Source: Kiloniellaceae bacterium (lineage in GTDB: Bacteria; Pseudomonadota; Alphaproteobacteria; Kiloniellales; Kiloniellaceae). From it: a stretch of 64,000 bases of DNA. Below, in pieces: positions 8,249-18,909 of this stretch (the first letter of the stretch is position 1; each line of letters begins with the position of its first letter). The notes under the pieces are model-generated. The model made no database searches and had not been told where the DNA came from. It was given only the letters and a program-made list of their open reading frames with translations. The stretch covers positions 52,352 through 116,351 of the forward strand of contig WHTV01000002.1 of assembly GCA_009377535.1 (NCBI GenBank). Reading direction: 5' to 3'. A program made the translations under genes and the position numbers.

Positions 8249-9253
8249 TTAATCGCGGCTGAACAGCCCGACCATCCGGCGGGCCGCGGCGGTCGGCGTG
8301 GTGCGGCCGGCGCGGACCTCGCGCTCCAGGCCTGCCAGCTCCCGCGCCACCTCGGGATGGGCCCTGAAGCGACGCATCAGGCCGTCGGAGATCTCGGCCC
8401 ACATCCAGGCGCCGGCCTGGGCGGCCCGCTTGGCGGCACGGGCGCCGCTGGCCTCCATGACCTCGCGGTGCTGCTGCACGGTCTCCCAGACGGCCTCGAT
8501 GCCCTCGCCCAGCAGGGCCGAACAGCGCAGCACCGGCGGGCGCCACTCCGGATTGGGCGCGCGCAGCATGCCGAGGGCGGCATGGTACTCGGCCACCGCC
8601 CGCTCGGCCGCCGGCAGGAGATCGCCGTCGGCCTTGTTCACGATGACCGCGTCGGCCAGCTCGACGATGCCCTTCTTGATGCCCTGCAGTTCGTCGCCGC
8701 CGCCCGGCGGCAGCAGCAGCAGGAAGATGTCGACCATCTCGGCCACCGCGGTCTCCGACTGGCCGACGCCGACCGTCTCGACGATCACCACGTCGAAGCC
8801 GGCGGCCTCGCAGGCCAGCATGGCCTCGCGGCTGCGCCGGGCCACGCCGCCGAGGGTGCCGCCGGTCGGCGAGGGGCGGATGAAGGCCTGCGGGTGGCGC
8901 GACAGTTCCTCCATGCGGGTCTTGTCGCCCAGGATCGAGCCGCCGCTGACCTTGGAGGAAGGGTCCACCGCCAGCACTGCGACCTTGTGGCCGGCGCCCA
9001 CCAGCTGCAGGCCGAAGCGCTCGATGAAGGTGGACTTGCCGACGCCGGGCACGCCTGTGATGCCGATGCGCACCGAGTTCCCGCTGGACGGCAGCAGCGC
9101 CTCCAGCAGGGCCTCGGCCTCGCCCGCGTGTTGCGGCTTGGTCGACTCGATGAGGGTGATGGCCCGCGCCAGCGCCCGGCGGTCGCCCGCGCGCAGCTTC
9201 TCGGCCAGGCCGGCCGTCGCCGCCTCCGTCTTTGCTGGCGCCGCTTTCGTCAT
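8249..9253 (-). CDS. meaB: Methylmalonyl-CoA mutase-associated GTPase MeaB
   Basis: MeaB (ArgK/YgfD family) is a G3E GTPase chaperone that loads adenosylcobalamin onto methylmalonyl-CoA mutase and protects it. The 334-residue protein has a Walker [10 protein letters not shown] near residue 67, the family signature [23 protein letters not shown], switch region [12 protein letters not shown] and the NKAD base-recognition motif. The ATG at 9253 starts [10 protein letters not shown]; the extension in the ORF track is not family-like. The mutase is 3.6 kb away on the same strand, separated by an AraC/LysE pair and an ABC exporter. Confidence 0.95.
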   Translation of the reverse strand: MTKAAPAKTEAATAGLAEKLRAGDRRALARAITLIESTKPQHAGEAEALLEALLPSSGNSVRIGITGVPGVGKSTFIERFGLQLVGAGHKVAVLAVDPSSKVSGGSILGDKTRMEELSRHPQAFIRPSPTGGTLGGVARRSREAMLACEAAGFDVVIVETVGVGQSETAVAEMVDIFLLLLPPGGGDELQGIKKGIVELADAVIVNKADGDLLPAAERAVAEYHAALGMLRAPNPEWRPPVLRCSALLGEGIEAVWETVQQHREVMEASGARAAKRAAQAGAWMWAEISDGLMRRFRAHPEVARELAGLEREVRAGRTTPTAAARRMVGLFSRD

Positions 9254-9312
9254 GCCTCGCTTATGGGCCGAAGCGCCCCCGGATTGCAAGCCTGCGCCAC
9301 CGTTCCGCGCCT

Positions 9313-10113
9313 TCAGGCCGCCCGCAGCAGGGCACGCCACTTGCCGGGCGTGGTGCCGAAGGCTGCGCGGAACTGGCGCGTCATGTGGCTCTGGTCGGCA
9401 AAGCCCGCCGCCGCTGCGGCCTCGGCCAGGGAGCGACCCTCGCCGACGAGGCGCTGGGCCAACTCGACGCGGCGCAGGGTGACGAAGCGGCTGGGGCTGA
9501 CGCCGAAGGCGCGGCGGAACTGGCGGGCGATGCTGTAGCGGTCGAGGCCGTAGTCGCGCTCCAGCTCGGCCAGAGAGAGGCGCGCTGCGCAGTCCGCCGC
9601 CAGCTGCGCGCGCAACCGAGCCATCGCCGGGTTCAGCGCGGCGCGCGGCGGCGGCGTGCCCGCCAGACGGGACAGCACCGCCGCCAGGGCCGCGACCGCA
9701 TCGGCCTCGTGGATCTCCTCGCGCGGGTCCGCCGGATGCGGAAAGACGGCGCGCAGCGCCACGCTGATCGCCCGGTTGCGGGCGACCGGCTCGGCCACGA
9801 AGGGCAGCGCCGCTCCGCCCAGCGCCGCACCGATCCGCGCCGGGTCGACGTAGAGGATCTTATAGCCGAAGCCCTCGGCGCTGCCGGCCCCGCCGTCGTG
9901 CAGTTCGTCGGGATGCAGTACGAAGACGTCGCCGGCGAGCGCCTGCCGCGCCGCGCCGCGATAGGTGAAGCGCTGCACCCCGCGGGTGGTGATGCCGAGC
10001 GCATAGGTGTCGTGGCGGTGCGGCGAGAAGCGGTGGTCGACGAAGGCGGCCTCGGCCCAGTCGAGGCCGGCGGCCGATGCCCGGTAGCGGAGCCATTCGT
10101 TTCCGGCAGCCAT
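9313..10113 (-). CDS. AraC family transcriptional regulator
   Basis: This 266-residue regulator has an N-terminal cupin-like AraC ligand-binding domain ([22 protein letters not shown]…[14 protein letters not shown]) and a C-terminal double helix-turn-helix ([26 protein letters not shown] … [28 protein letters not shown]). It is divergent from a LysE-type exporter with only 73 bases between starts, so it most likely controls that exporter in response to the exported amino acid or a related ligand (inference from arrangement). The ATG at 10113 places the start at the beginning of the cupin domain. Confidence 0.92.
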   Translation of the reverse strand: MAAGNEWLRYRASAAGLDWAEAAFVDHRFSPHRHDTYALGITTRGVQRFTYRGAARQALAGDVFVLHPDELHDGGAGSAEGFGYKILYVDPARIGAALGGAALPFVAEPVARNRAISVALRAVFPHPADPREEIHEADAVAALAAVLSRLAGTPPPRAALNPAMARLRAQLAADCAARLSLAELERDYGLDRYSIARQFRRAFGVSPSRFVTLRRVELAQRLVGEGRSLAEAAAAAGFADQSHMTRQFRAAFGTTPGKWRALLRAA

Positions 10114-10137
10114 GCTGCACAAACCTTCAAGACAGGC

Positions 10138-10156
10138 ACTGCGGATTTCCCGCAGT
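10138..10156. promoter_or_regulatory. Inverted repeat between araC-type gene and LysE exporter
   Basis: ACTGCGG-ATTTC-CCGCAGT is a 7/7 inverted repeat centred in the 73-base divergent region, a candidate operator for the AraC regulator. Confidence 0.45.
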
Positions 10157-10186
10157 CTAACGCAGGACCGCGCAAGGCACAGGACA

Positions 10187-10780
10187 ATGCTCGCCAACCT
10201 CGTCCTGCTCTGGCTCGCCGCGCTGCCGCTGATGGGCAGCCCCGGCCCCGCCACCCTCAGCACCGCCGCCGTCGGCGCCAGCTTCGGCGCGCGCCGCGGC
10301 CTGCCCTGGCTGCTCGGTATTGTGGCCGGCACTGCGGTGGTGCTCGGCCTCATCGCGACCGGCGTGACGGCGGCGGTTCTGGCGCTGCCGGCGCTGAAGA
10401 CCGCGATCACTCTGCTGGCAGCCGGCTACATCCTCTACCTCGCCTGGCGCATCGCCACAGCGCCGCCGCTCTCCCGTGACAGCGTCACAGCCAAGGCGCC
10501 CGCCTTCCCCGGCGGCTTCCTCCTCGCCGTCGCCAACCCGAAAGCCTTCGCCGCCATCGGCGCGGTCTATGCCGGCCACTCCGTGGTGCCGGGCGACCTC
10601 GCGCTGGATGCCAGCGTGAAGATCGCCGCCCTGGTGCCGGTCATCGTGCTGGTGAACTCGGTGTGGCTGGTCTTCGGGACGCTGGTCGCCAGGGCGCTGC
10701 ACGACCCGCGCAAGAGCCGCATCGCCAACGTAATCTTCGCGGTGCTGCTGGTCGCGTCGGTCGGACTGGCGGTGCTATAG
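10187..10780 (+). CDS. LysE/RhtB family amino-acid exporter
   Basis: This 197-residue inner-membrane protein has about six hydrophobic helices. It has the LysE family N-terminus LLWLAALPLMGSPGPATLSTAAVGASFGARRGLPWLLGIVAG and the conserved segment FPGGFLLAVANPKAFAAIGAV. Members export basic, neutral or hydroxylated amino acids; the substrate is not predictable here. The ATG at 10187 is preferred because the upstream 25 codons of the ORF track lie in the control region and are not membrane-like. It is divergent from its likely AraC-type regulator. Confidence 0.9.
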   Translation: MLANLVLLWLAALPLMGSPGPATLSTAAVGASFGARRGLPWLLGIVAGTAVVLGLIATGVTAAVLALPALKTAITLLAAGYILYLAWRIATAPPLSRDSVTAKAPAFPGGFLLAVANPKAFAAIGAVYAGHSVVPGDLALDASVKIAALVPVIVLVNSVWLVFGTLVARALHDPRKSRIANVIFAVLLVASVGLAVL

Positions 10781-10784
10781 GGTG

Positions 10785-12644
10785 TTACTCCGCCGCGCCG
10801 CCCGCGGCAGCGATGGCATCGTGGATCTCGTCCACTGCAGCCTGCTGGCGCGCCCACATCTGGGCGTAGACGCCGCCGCGGCCGAGCAGCGCCTGGTGGC
10901 GGCCGCGCTCGACGATGCGGCCCTGCTCAAGCACCAGGATCTCGTCGGCCTCCACCACGGTAGAGAGGCGGTGGGCGATGACCAGCGTGGTGCGGTCGCG
11001 CGAGACTTCACGCAGGCTCTGCTGGATCTCGCGCTCGGTCTTGGTGTCGAGGGCGGAGGTCGCCTCGTCGAACAGCAGGATCCGCGGACCCTTCAGAATG
11101 GTGCGGGCGATGGCGACGCGCTGCTTCTCGCCGCCGGAGAGCTTCAGTCCGCGCTCGCCGACCATGGTTTCGTAGCCGTCCGGCAGGCTGCGCACGAAGT
11201 CGTCGATGCGCGCGAGGCGCGCGGCCTCCCTCATCTCGGCGTCGCTCGCCTCCGGGCGGCCGTAGCGGATGTTGTAGCCGATGGTATCGTTGAACAGCAC
11301 GGTGTCCTGCGGAACGATGCCGATGCCGGCGCGCAGGGAGGCCTGCGTCACCGCGCGGATGTCCTGCCCGTCGATCCTCACCGCGCCGTCGAGCACATCG
11401 TAGAAGCGGAAGAGGATGCGCGAGATGGTCGACTTTCCCGCGCCTGATGGACCGACGATGGCCACCGTATTGCCGGCGCGCACGGTGAAGCCGACGTCCT
11501 TCAGGATCGGCCGGCGCGGGTCGTAGCCGAAGCTGACATTGTCGAACACGATCTCGCCGCGGCTGAGGGCGAGGTGCGACGCAGCAGGCGCGTCACGCAC
11601 TTCGGCGTCGGAGTGCAGCAGGCGGAACATGGTCTCCAGGTCGATCAGCGACTGCTTGATCTCGCGGTAGACCGTGCCGAGGAAGTTCAGCGGCGTGGCG
11701 AGCTGCAGCAGGTAGGCGTTCACCATGACGAAGTCGCCGACGGTCATGGTCCCGGCCACCACGCCCTGCGCCGCGAGAATCATCAGCAGGGTGATGCCGA
11801 CGGCGATGATCAGAGACTGCCCGGTGTTCAGCACCGAAAGGCTGGTGCGACTCTTCACCGAGGCGGCCTCGTAGGTCGCCAGTGCGCCGTCGAAGCGCCG
11901 CGCCTCGTGATCCTCGTTGCCGAAGTACTTCACGGTCTCGAAGTTCAAGAGGCTGTCGATGGCCTTGGTGTTGGCGTCGTTGTCGGCGTCGTTCATCCGC
12001 TTGCGGATCTCGATGCGCCACTCCGTCACCTTGAAGGTGAAGACCACGTAGCCGGCAATGGTGACGAAGGGGATGGCGGCGAAGCGCCAGTCGAAGAGAT
12101 ACCACAGGATGCCGCAGGCCAGCGCGATCTCGATCAGCGTCGGGACCACGGAGAAGGCGGCGAAGTGCAGCAGGAACTCGATGCCCTTGGTGCCGCGGTC
12201 GATGGCGCGGCTGAGGCCGCCGGTCTGGCGCTCCATGTGGAAGCGCAGGGAGAGCGCGTGGAGATGGCGGAAGGTCGCCAGCGCGGCCTGCCTGACCGCA
12301 TTCTGCGCCACGCGGGAGAACAGGCTGTCGCGCAGCTCGCCGAAGGCCAGGGCGGAGACCCTGACGGCACCGTAGGCCAGCAGGAGGCCGAGCGGCAGCG
12401 CCAGGGCGATTCCCGCCGCGCCGGCGGCGACGCCCGCGGGCGTCAGCGCATCAACTGCCTGTTTCAGCACCAGCGGCACGGTCACCGTGGCCAGCTTGGC
12501 GACCACCAGGAAAAACAGCGCGGCGCCGACGCGGGTCTTCAGGTCGCCGCGGCCGGGTGGCCAGAGATAGGGCAGCAGCCCGGCCAGCAGCTTCAACTGG
12601 CCGAAGTGGACGTGCTCAGGGGGGTCGAGGGTAGTCGGGCTCAT
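10785..12644 (-). CDS. Atm1/HMT1-type ABC transporter, fused permease-ATPase
   Basis: This 619-residue half-transporter has an N-terminal six-helix exporter domain (about residues 35-330) and a C-terminal nucleotide-binding domain. The latter has Walker A GPSGAGKST near residue 397, the signature LSGGEKQR and Walker B ILLFDEATSALD. The short membrane motif GLSRAIDRGTKGIEFLLHFAAFSVVPT is typical of the Atm1 class, which exports glutathione-linked sulfur or metal conjugates and supports iron-sulfur and heavy-metal homeostasis. It should act as a homodimer. It ends five bases from the convergent LysE gene. Substrate assignment is family knowledge, not shown here. Confidence 0.93.
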   Translation of the reverse strand: MSPTTLDPPEHVHFGQLKLLAGLLPYLWPPGRGDLKTRVGAALFFLVVAKLATVTVPLVLKQAVDALTPAGVAAGAAGIALALPLGLLLAYGAVRVSALAFGELRDSLFSRVAQNAVRQAALATFRHLHALSLRFHMERQTGGLSRAIDRGTKGIEFLLHFAAFSVVPTLIEIALACGILWYLFDWRFAAIPFVTIAGYVVFTFKVTEWRIEIRKRMNDADNDANTKAIDSLLNFETVKYFGNEDHEARRFDGALATYEAASVKSRTSLSVLNTGQSLIIAVGITLLMILAAQGVVAGTMTVGDFVMVNAYLLQLATPLNFLGTVYREIKQSLIDLETMFRLLHSDAEVRDAPAASHLALSRGEIVFDNVSFGYDPRRPILKDVGFTVRAGNTVAIVGPSGAGKSTISRILFRFYDVLDGAVRIDGQDIRAVTQASLRAGIGIVPQDTVLFNDTIGYNIRYGRPEASDAEMREAARLARIDDFVRSLPDGYETMVGERGLKLSGGEKQRVAIARTILKGPRILLFDEATSALDTKTEREIQQSLREVSRDRTTLVIAHRLSTVVEADEILVLEQGRIVERGRHQALLGRGGVYAQMWARQQAAVDEIHDAIAAAGGAAE

Positions 12645-12745
12645 CTACCAGAAGATATAGGCGCCCGGCCGAGCCGGGCCAAACTTTCTCTTTGCGGACC
12701 AGCCATGCGAGCCGGCCCATTTTGGCTGGTTTCCGAGCGCTCGCC

Positions 12746-12812
12746 CTGGATGCTCGGGTCAAGCCCACTGCTGTCCGGTTTAGGAAGTAGTGGGGTCAAT
12801 GCGGGCATGACA
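12746..12812. repeat. Interrupted copy of a short palindromic repeat
   Basis: The two halves of the alphaproteobacterial repeat CTGGATGCTCGGGTCAAGCCC…GGGCATGACA are present but separated by 34 extra bases (12767-12800), which themselves contain CCCACT…AGTGGG. An intact copy of the same repeat is at 42787-42816. The element lies between the mutase and the ABC exporter genes. Confidence 0.5.
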
Positions 12813-12823
12813 GCCCCTGCCCC

Positions 12824-14977
<2,154 letters not shown>

Positions 14978-14996
14978 ACTACTGCCCTCGTTCTGC

Positions 14997-15019
14997 CGTC
15001 TTTTCGCAGGTGCAGTATA
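14997..15019 (-). promoter_or_regulatory. Motif shared by mcm and pyc promoters
   Basis: CGTCTTTTCGCAGGTGCAGTATA (plus strand) overlaps the mcm -10 box and matches CGTCTTATTGCA-GTGCAGTATA in front of pyc (46372-46393) with two substitutions and one indel. It is a candidate common operator. Confidence 0.5.
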
Positions 15020-15042
15020 AGCGCTCAAACGATGATGGGAAA
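15014..15042 (-). promoter_or_regulatory. Predicted promoter of methylmalonyl-CoA mutase gene
   Basis: TTTCCC and TATACT are separated by 17 bases on the minus strand. The -10 is strong (five of six), the -35 weak, which would suit an activated or repressed promoter. Confidence 0.45.
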
Positions 15043-15136
15043 AGGGGCAAGGGAGCGGGCGGCCCGCCACCTCCCTCACCGCTGTCGCACCCTCTGTGGT
15101 AGCCTGCGCCTATCGGGGGCACAAAGGAGGCGCAAC

Positions 15137-15574
15137 ATGTCGGCAGGCGACCTCAATGCTGCGAGGATCATCCCCGCCCTGCGCTACCGTGACGCAGCGG
15201 CGGCGGTCGAGTGGCTCTGCCGGGCCTTCGGCTTCGAGCGGCACCTGGTGGTGCCGGCTGCAGATGGCGTCGGTGTCGTCCATGCGCAGCTCACCTTCGG
15301 GCCCGGCAAGAGCGGCATGATTATGCTGGGGCCGGGCAGCGAAGGGGACTACGACAAGCTGCTCCGTGACCCCACGGAGGCTGGCGGCGTCACCCAGGCG
15401 CCCTACATTATCGTCGCCGAGGTCAACACCCACCACGACCGCGCCAAGGCCGCCGGCGCCGAGATCGTCACGCCGCCGACGGATCAGGACTATGGCGGAC
15501 GGCTCTACACCTGCCGCGACCCGGAGGGCCACGTCTGGAACTTCGGCAGCTACGACCCCTGGGCAGAGAGCTAG
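15137..15574 (+). CDS. VOC (glyoxalase/bleomycin-resistance) family protein
   Basis: This 145-residue protein has the paired beta-alpha-beta modules of the vicinal-oxygen-chelate fold: RIIPALRYRDAAAAVEWLCRAFGFERHLVVPAADG…HAQLTFGPGKSGMIMLG, then HDRAKAAGAEIVTPPTDQDYGGRLYTCRDPEGHVWNFGSYDPW. It most resembles the PhnB/YycE-like group without an assigned substrate. The start at 15137 has a strong ribosome binding site (AAAGGAGG). It is divergent from methylmalonyl-CoA mutase but does not look like methylmalonyl-CoA epimerase, which has a different metal-site pattern; a role in that pathway is not supported. Confidence 0.88.
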   Translation: MSAGDLNAARIIPALRYRDAAAAVEWLCRAFGFERHLVVPAADGVGVVHAQLTFGPGKSGMIMLGPGSEGDYDKLLRDPTEAGGVTQAPYIIVAEVNTHHDRAKAAGAEIVTPPTDQDYGGRLYTCRDPEGHVWNFGSYDPWAES

Positions 15575-15588
15575 CTCTCACCCGCCCT

Positions 15589-15616
15589 TTCGAGGCGGCA
15601 GCGTTGCCGCCTCGAA
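15589..15616 (+). terminator. Hairpin after the VOC gene
   Basis: TTCGAGGCGGC/GCCGCCTCGAA forms a perfect 11-bp stem with a six-base loop 14 bases past the stop codon. There is no T-tract, so it may terminate weakly or stabilise the mRNA end. Confidence 0.55.
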
Positions 15617-15914
15617 GGCCAAGCCGACACAGTGTCCGCAGGTAGGCTACCAAGTCGGTGTTCTCGTCTTCGGCCGGAGCCGGCCGGATGATATTTGAGA
15701 CAATCAAGGGTTGTAGTAGCGGCGATCGGGCAGCGAACAGGTAGCTTTCTCTGCTTTTCCTGCAAAGCTTAAGGTTGATTTTCCGCCGCTACGCTGTCGC
15801 GCTTAACGGGTCATTAAGCGATATCAATTACTCAGGACGTTGGCCGAATCGCGAAAGCACGGCCGGGCCGGCGCCGGGTGGCACGGGCAGCAGTGCGGGA
15901 GAATCGCGGGGATC
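15617..15914 (+). promoter_or_regulatory. Upstream region of the membrane sensor gene with CtrA-like box
   Basis: This gene-free stretch is lower in GC than its surroundings. At 15803-15817 it holds TTAA-CGGGTCA-TTAA, the canonical TTAA-N7-TTAA pattern bound by the alphaproteobacterial cell-cycle and motility regulator CtrA. The box also lies in the palindrome CGCTTAA…TTAAGCG. It is 98 bases before the ATG at 15915. No other gene or RNA was recognised here. Confidence 0.5.
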
Positions 15915-16631
15915 ATGGACCCCTACGTCATCATCAAGGTGCTGCACATCACCGTGCTGGTGGTCATCGGCGGCGCCCTCTACGCGTTCTGGCGCCACTC
16001 CGACCGCAAGAATTCCTTTCTGCTGTATTGGAGCCTCTACGAGTTCGCGCTCGCGGCGGTCATCCTCACAACCGGTCAGGGGCTCATTTCTTACATCGCC
16101 GCGGGAGTGGCGGCCACGGTCCTGTTGCTCGGCACCTTCCACTATCGCAGCAAGCGGCCGCCGCGGTGGGCGTTCATTCTGCTGTTTCTCGCCGTAGCGC
16201 TGCCGGCCTACACTCTTGCGCAGACCGTCGATCGCTCCTACGGGACGGTCTACCTCACGACGGCGGTCAGCATCGCCTATCTCGCCGCCGCCGCCCTCTT
16301 CATCAGGGAAGGCGGCTGGCTGAACGTTTTCATTGGCATCGTCTTCATCGGCCGCACGGTGAACGCCCTGCTGTACCAGACCTGGGTCGACCAGGGCATG
16401 CTCTACATGGTCTACGCTGCCGGTCAGGTGCTCGCGGTGACCGCCGGCGTCGGGCTGCTTCTGGCCGGCTTCGCCAAGGCCTACGGCCAGCTGCAGCACC
16501 GCGAGCAGGAGCTGATCTCCGCCTACAACCAGAGCGAAGAGCTGATGCTGCGCCTCGAGCACCGCAGCTTCCTGTCCTGCCCTCGCGGGCTTCGGCAAAA
16601 CAGCAAGACAGATCAAGCAGCCTTCGGGTAG
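15915..16631 (+). CDS. Membrane sensor-like protein lacking an output domain
   Basis: This 238-residue protein has about seven hydrophobic helices (from VIIKVLHITVLVVIGGALYAFW to VLAVTAGVGLLLAGF). A short coiled-coil follows (AKAYGQLQHREQELISAYNQSEELMLRLEHRSF). In multi-domain sensors such a helix leads into PAS, GGDEF or histidine-kinase domains. Here the frame ends after a 19-residue unrelated tail (LSCPRGLRQNSKTDQAAFG), and only 63 bases remain before the next gene, so an output domain has been lost or the gene is a truncated pseudogene. A CtrA-like box lies upstream. The ATG at 15915 begins the first helix. I do not know the sensed signal. Confidence 0.7.
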   Translation: MDPYVIIKVLHITVLVVIGGALYAFWRHSDRKNSFLLYWSLYEFALAAVILTTGQGLISYIAAGVAATVLLLGTFHYRSKRPPRWAFILLFLAVALPAYTLAQTVDRSYGTVYLTTAVSIAYLAAAALFIREGGWLNVFIGIVFIGRTVNALLYQTWVDQGMLYMVYAAGQVLAVTAGVGLLLAGFAKAYGQLQHREQELISAYNQSEELMLRLEHRSFLSCPRGLRQNSKTDQAAFG

Positions 16632-16694
16632 CACTTGAGGATCGCCGCCAGCGAGGCCGGCGCGCCGCAAGCAACCACCGGAGGGTCACGCCCC

Positions 16695-17558
16695 ATGAGT
16701 CAGCGCCAGTCGACCCGCCAAGCCTGGCTCGACCGCTTCACCCGGGTTGCCGACCATGTCGCCGACCACCTGGACGATCCGCTCGACCTGCAACGCCTGG
16801 CGGAGATCGCCTGCCTGTCGCCCTATCACTTCCAGCGCAGCTGGCTCGCCTTCACCGGAGAGACGCTGGCGCAGATGGTGACCCGCCTGCGCCTGCACCG
16901 CGCCGCCGGCCGGCTGATCGCGAGCGACGCGGCGGTCGAGGCGGTGGCACGCCAGGCCGGCTACGGCTCGGCCGCGGCCTTCACCCGGGCCTTCGCCCGC
17001 GCCTATGGACGCCCGCCGGCCGCCTACCGTGCCGAAGGGCGTCTCAGCCCGCCACTCAGTCTCTCGCTGCCACCGGAAGGAAACCCCCGCATGTACGACG
17101 TCCGCATCGAGGCAACCCCGCCCGTGACGCTGGCCGCCCTGGAGCATCGCGGCAGCTATATGGAGATCGAGAAGGCCTTCAACCGCATTTTCGCCTGGGC
17201 CGCGGAGCGCAACCTGCTCGGCCCCGACACGCGCCTGATCGGCGTCTACTACGACGATCCCGACCAGGTGGCGGAGGCCGAGCTGCGCGCCGAGGCCGGC
17301 CTCGTGGTGGCGCCGGACTCAGCGGTGGAGGCGCCGGTGAAACGGGTCGAACTGGCGGGAGGGCCGCATGCCATCCTGCGCTTCAAGGGCCCCTATGCCG
17401 AGCTGTCGGGTGCCTACCGCTGGTTCTTCGGCGACTGGCTGCCAGGCAGCGGGCACGCACCGGCCGACGCGCCCTGCTACGAGGTCTATCTGACCAATCC
17501 GCGCGAGGTGCCGGCGGCGGAGAACGTCACCGAGATCCACCTGCCGCTGAAGCCGTGA
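16695..17558 (+). CDS. AraC family regulator with GyrI-like effector domain
   Basis: The 287-residue protein has an N-terminal AraC-type double helix-turn-helix (DDPLDLQRLAEIACLSPYHFQRSWLAFTGETLAQMVTRLRLHRAAGRL…RQAGYGSAAAFTRAFARAYGRPPAAYR). A C-terminal GyrI-like/SbmC small-molecule binding domain begins at about residue 135 (YDVRIEATPPVTLAALEHRGSYMEIEKAFNRIFAW). This is the Rob/SbmC arrangement that binds hydrophobic drugs or toxins. An YbfB-type MFS exporter lies immediately downstream in convergent orientation and could be a target, but no binding site was identified. Confidence 0.92.
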   Translation: MSQRQSTRQAWLDRFTRVADHVADHLDDPLDLQRLAEIACLSPYHFQRSWLAFTGETLAQMVTRLRLHRAAGRLIASDAAVEAVARQAGYGSAAAFTRAFARAYGRPPAAYRAEGRLSPPLSLSLPPEGNPRMYDVRIEATPPVTLAALEHRGSYMEIEKAFNRIFAWAAERNLLGPDTRLIGVYYDDPDQVAEAELRAEAGLVVAPDSAVEAPVKRVELAGGPHAILRFKGPYAELSGAYRWFFGDWLPGSGHAPADAPCYEVYLTNPREVPAAENVTEIHLPLKP

Positions 17559-17571
17559 CGGGTCCGGGATT

Positions 17572-18771
17572 TCAAGGCTGCCGCCGCCACTCCATGGTGA
17601 GCGCAAAGGCGGCCAGCAGCGCGCCGGCGGCCACCAAGGTCGGCAGGGTGAAGGACTGGGCAAACCCGTAAGCGAAACCGGCGAAGCTCGGCCCGATCAT
17701 CTGGCCCAGTCCGAAGGCAGCCGTCATCAGCGCCATGGCGCGCCGCGGGTCGCCACTGGAAAGGCTGCGCGCGTGCACCAGGCCGAGGGCGGTGATGCCC
17801 ATGATGGTGCCGCCGAGCAGGGCGGCGGCGAAGAGCACCGCAGCAGGGCCGCTGCCGAGCACCGAGAGCGCCACGCCGACGCCTTCCACCAGGCAGGCGA
17901 TGGCGAAGGCGCGACCGTTGCCGAGGCGTCGCGCGATCCAGCCCCAGACCGCGACGGAGGGAATTCCGGCAAGGCCCACGGAGAGCCAGACATAGGGCTC
18001 CAGCCACTGCAGCGCCGGCGTCAGGCGCACCAGGGTCGAGATGAAGGTGGCGGTGATCACGTAGCCGAAGCCGAAGAGGCCATAGGCGACGATGAGGGCG
18101 ACGAGGCGCGGGTTGGGCCGCGCCTTGCCGTTGCGCGGTGCCGGCGGTGGCGGCTCCCGCTCCGCCGGCACGAGGCGCAGCACGGCGACCAGCGCGACCA
18201 GGGCCAGCGCGCCGCTGGCCAGCCACAGCCCGCGCCAGTCGACGCCGGCGGCGGCCAGCAGGGCGACCAGCACCGCCGAAGCCGCGATGCCGACGCCCAC
18301 GCCCGCGAAGTGCAGCGCCGAGAGGCCGGGCCGGCCGGCCGCCGCCAGGCGGTCCAGCACCAGAGCAGAGGAAAGCACCAGCACGAAGGCGCTGGCGACG
18401 CCCGAGGCGAAGCGCAGCAGCAGGAACAGCGGGACCGAGGCCTCGATCGCCATGGCCGCGGTGGTGAGCGCAGAGATCGTCAGGGCAATGAGGAACCAGC
18501 GGCGGCGCCCGCCCGGCAGGCTGGCCTTGGCGGCGGCCAGGGCCCCCAGCAGGTAGCCGAGGAAGTTGGCCGAGGCGATGATCCCGGCCTGCGCCTGACT
18601 GAGGCCGAGCCCCTCCACCATGAAAGGCAGGATGGGAGTGTAGACGAAGCGGCCGATGCCCATGGCGGCGGCCAAGGCGATGCAGCCGCCCAGCGCCACC
18701 GCCGTGGCGCCCCGGGCGAAGGCGTTCTCTCGTTCGCCCGCCCTCGGGGCCGCGTCGGACTCGCTGCTCAT
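17572..18771 (-). CDS. YbfB/YjiJ family MFS transporter
   Basis: This 399-residue protein has about twelve membrane helices. The first carries the YbfB/YjiJ family hallmark GGCIALAAAMGIGRFVYTPILPFMVEGLGLSQAQAGIIASANFLGYLLGALAAA, with a central charged loop (LRLVPAEREPPPPAPRNGKARPNPR). This group of MFS carriers lacks well-defined substrates; drug or metabolite export is the common inference. It is monocistronic and converges on the AraC-GyrI regulator, 13 bases apart. Confidence 0.92.
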   Translation of the reverse strand: MSSESDAAPRAGERENAFARGATAVALGGCIALAAAMGIGRFVYTPILPFMVEGLGLSQAQAGIIASANFLGYLLGALAAAKASLPGGRRRWFLIALTISALTTAAMAIEASVPLFLLLRFASGVASAFVLVLSSALVLDRLAAAGRPGLSALHFAGVGVGIAASAVLVALLAAAGVDWRGLWLASGALALVALVAVLRLVPAEREPPPPAPRNGKARPNPRLVALIVAYGLFGFGYVITATFISTLVRLTPALQWLEPYVWLSVGLAGIPSVAVWGWIARRLGNGRAFAIACLVEGVGVALSVLGSGPAAVLFAAALLGGTIMGITALGLVHARSLSSGDPRRAMALMTAAFGLGQMIGPSFAGFAYGFAQSFTLPTLVAAGALLAAFALTMEWRRQP

Positions 18772-18909
18772 GCGGCGAAGCTAACACGCAGGACGACAGC
18801 CCGATTTGCAAATACCGTCTGGCAGGGTCCCGCGCCTGTGCACGCTTTTTCATCCCCCGCCCTCATCAGGCGTAGCTGGGTGAGAGGGAGCGCGCAGCAA
18901 ACTGCTGCC

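Noticed and set aside
15137-15574. Methylmalonyl-CoA epimerase, because it neighbours the mutase
   Set aside because: It belongs to the same broad VOC fold, but its motifs resemble the PhnB/YycE-like group, and it is divergently transcribed from the mutase.
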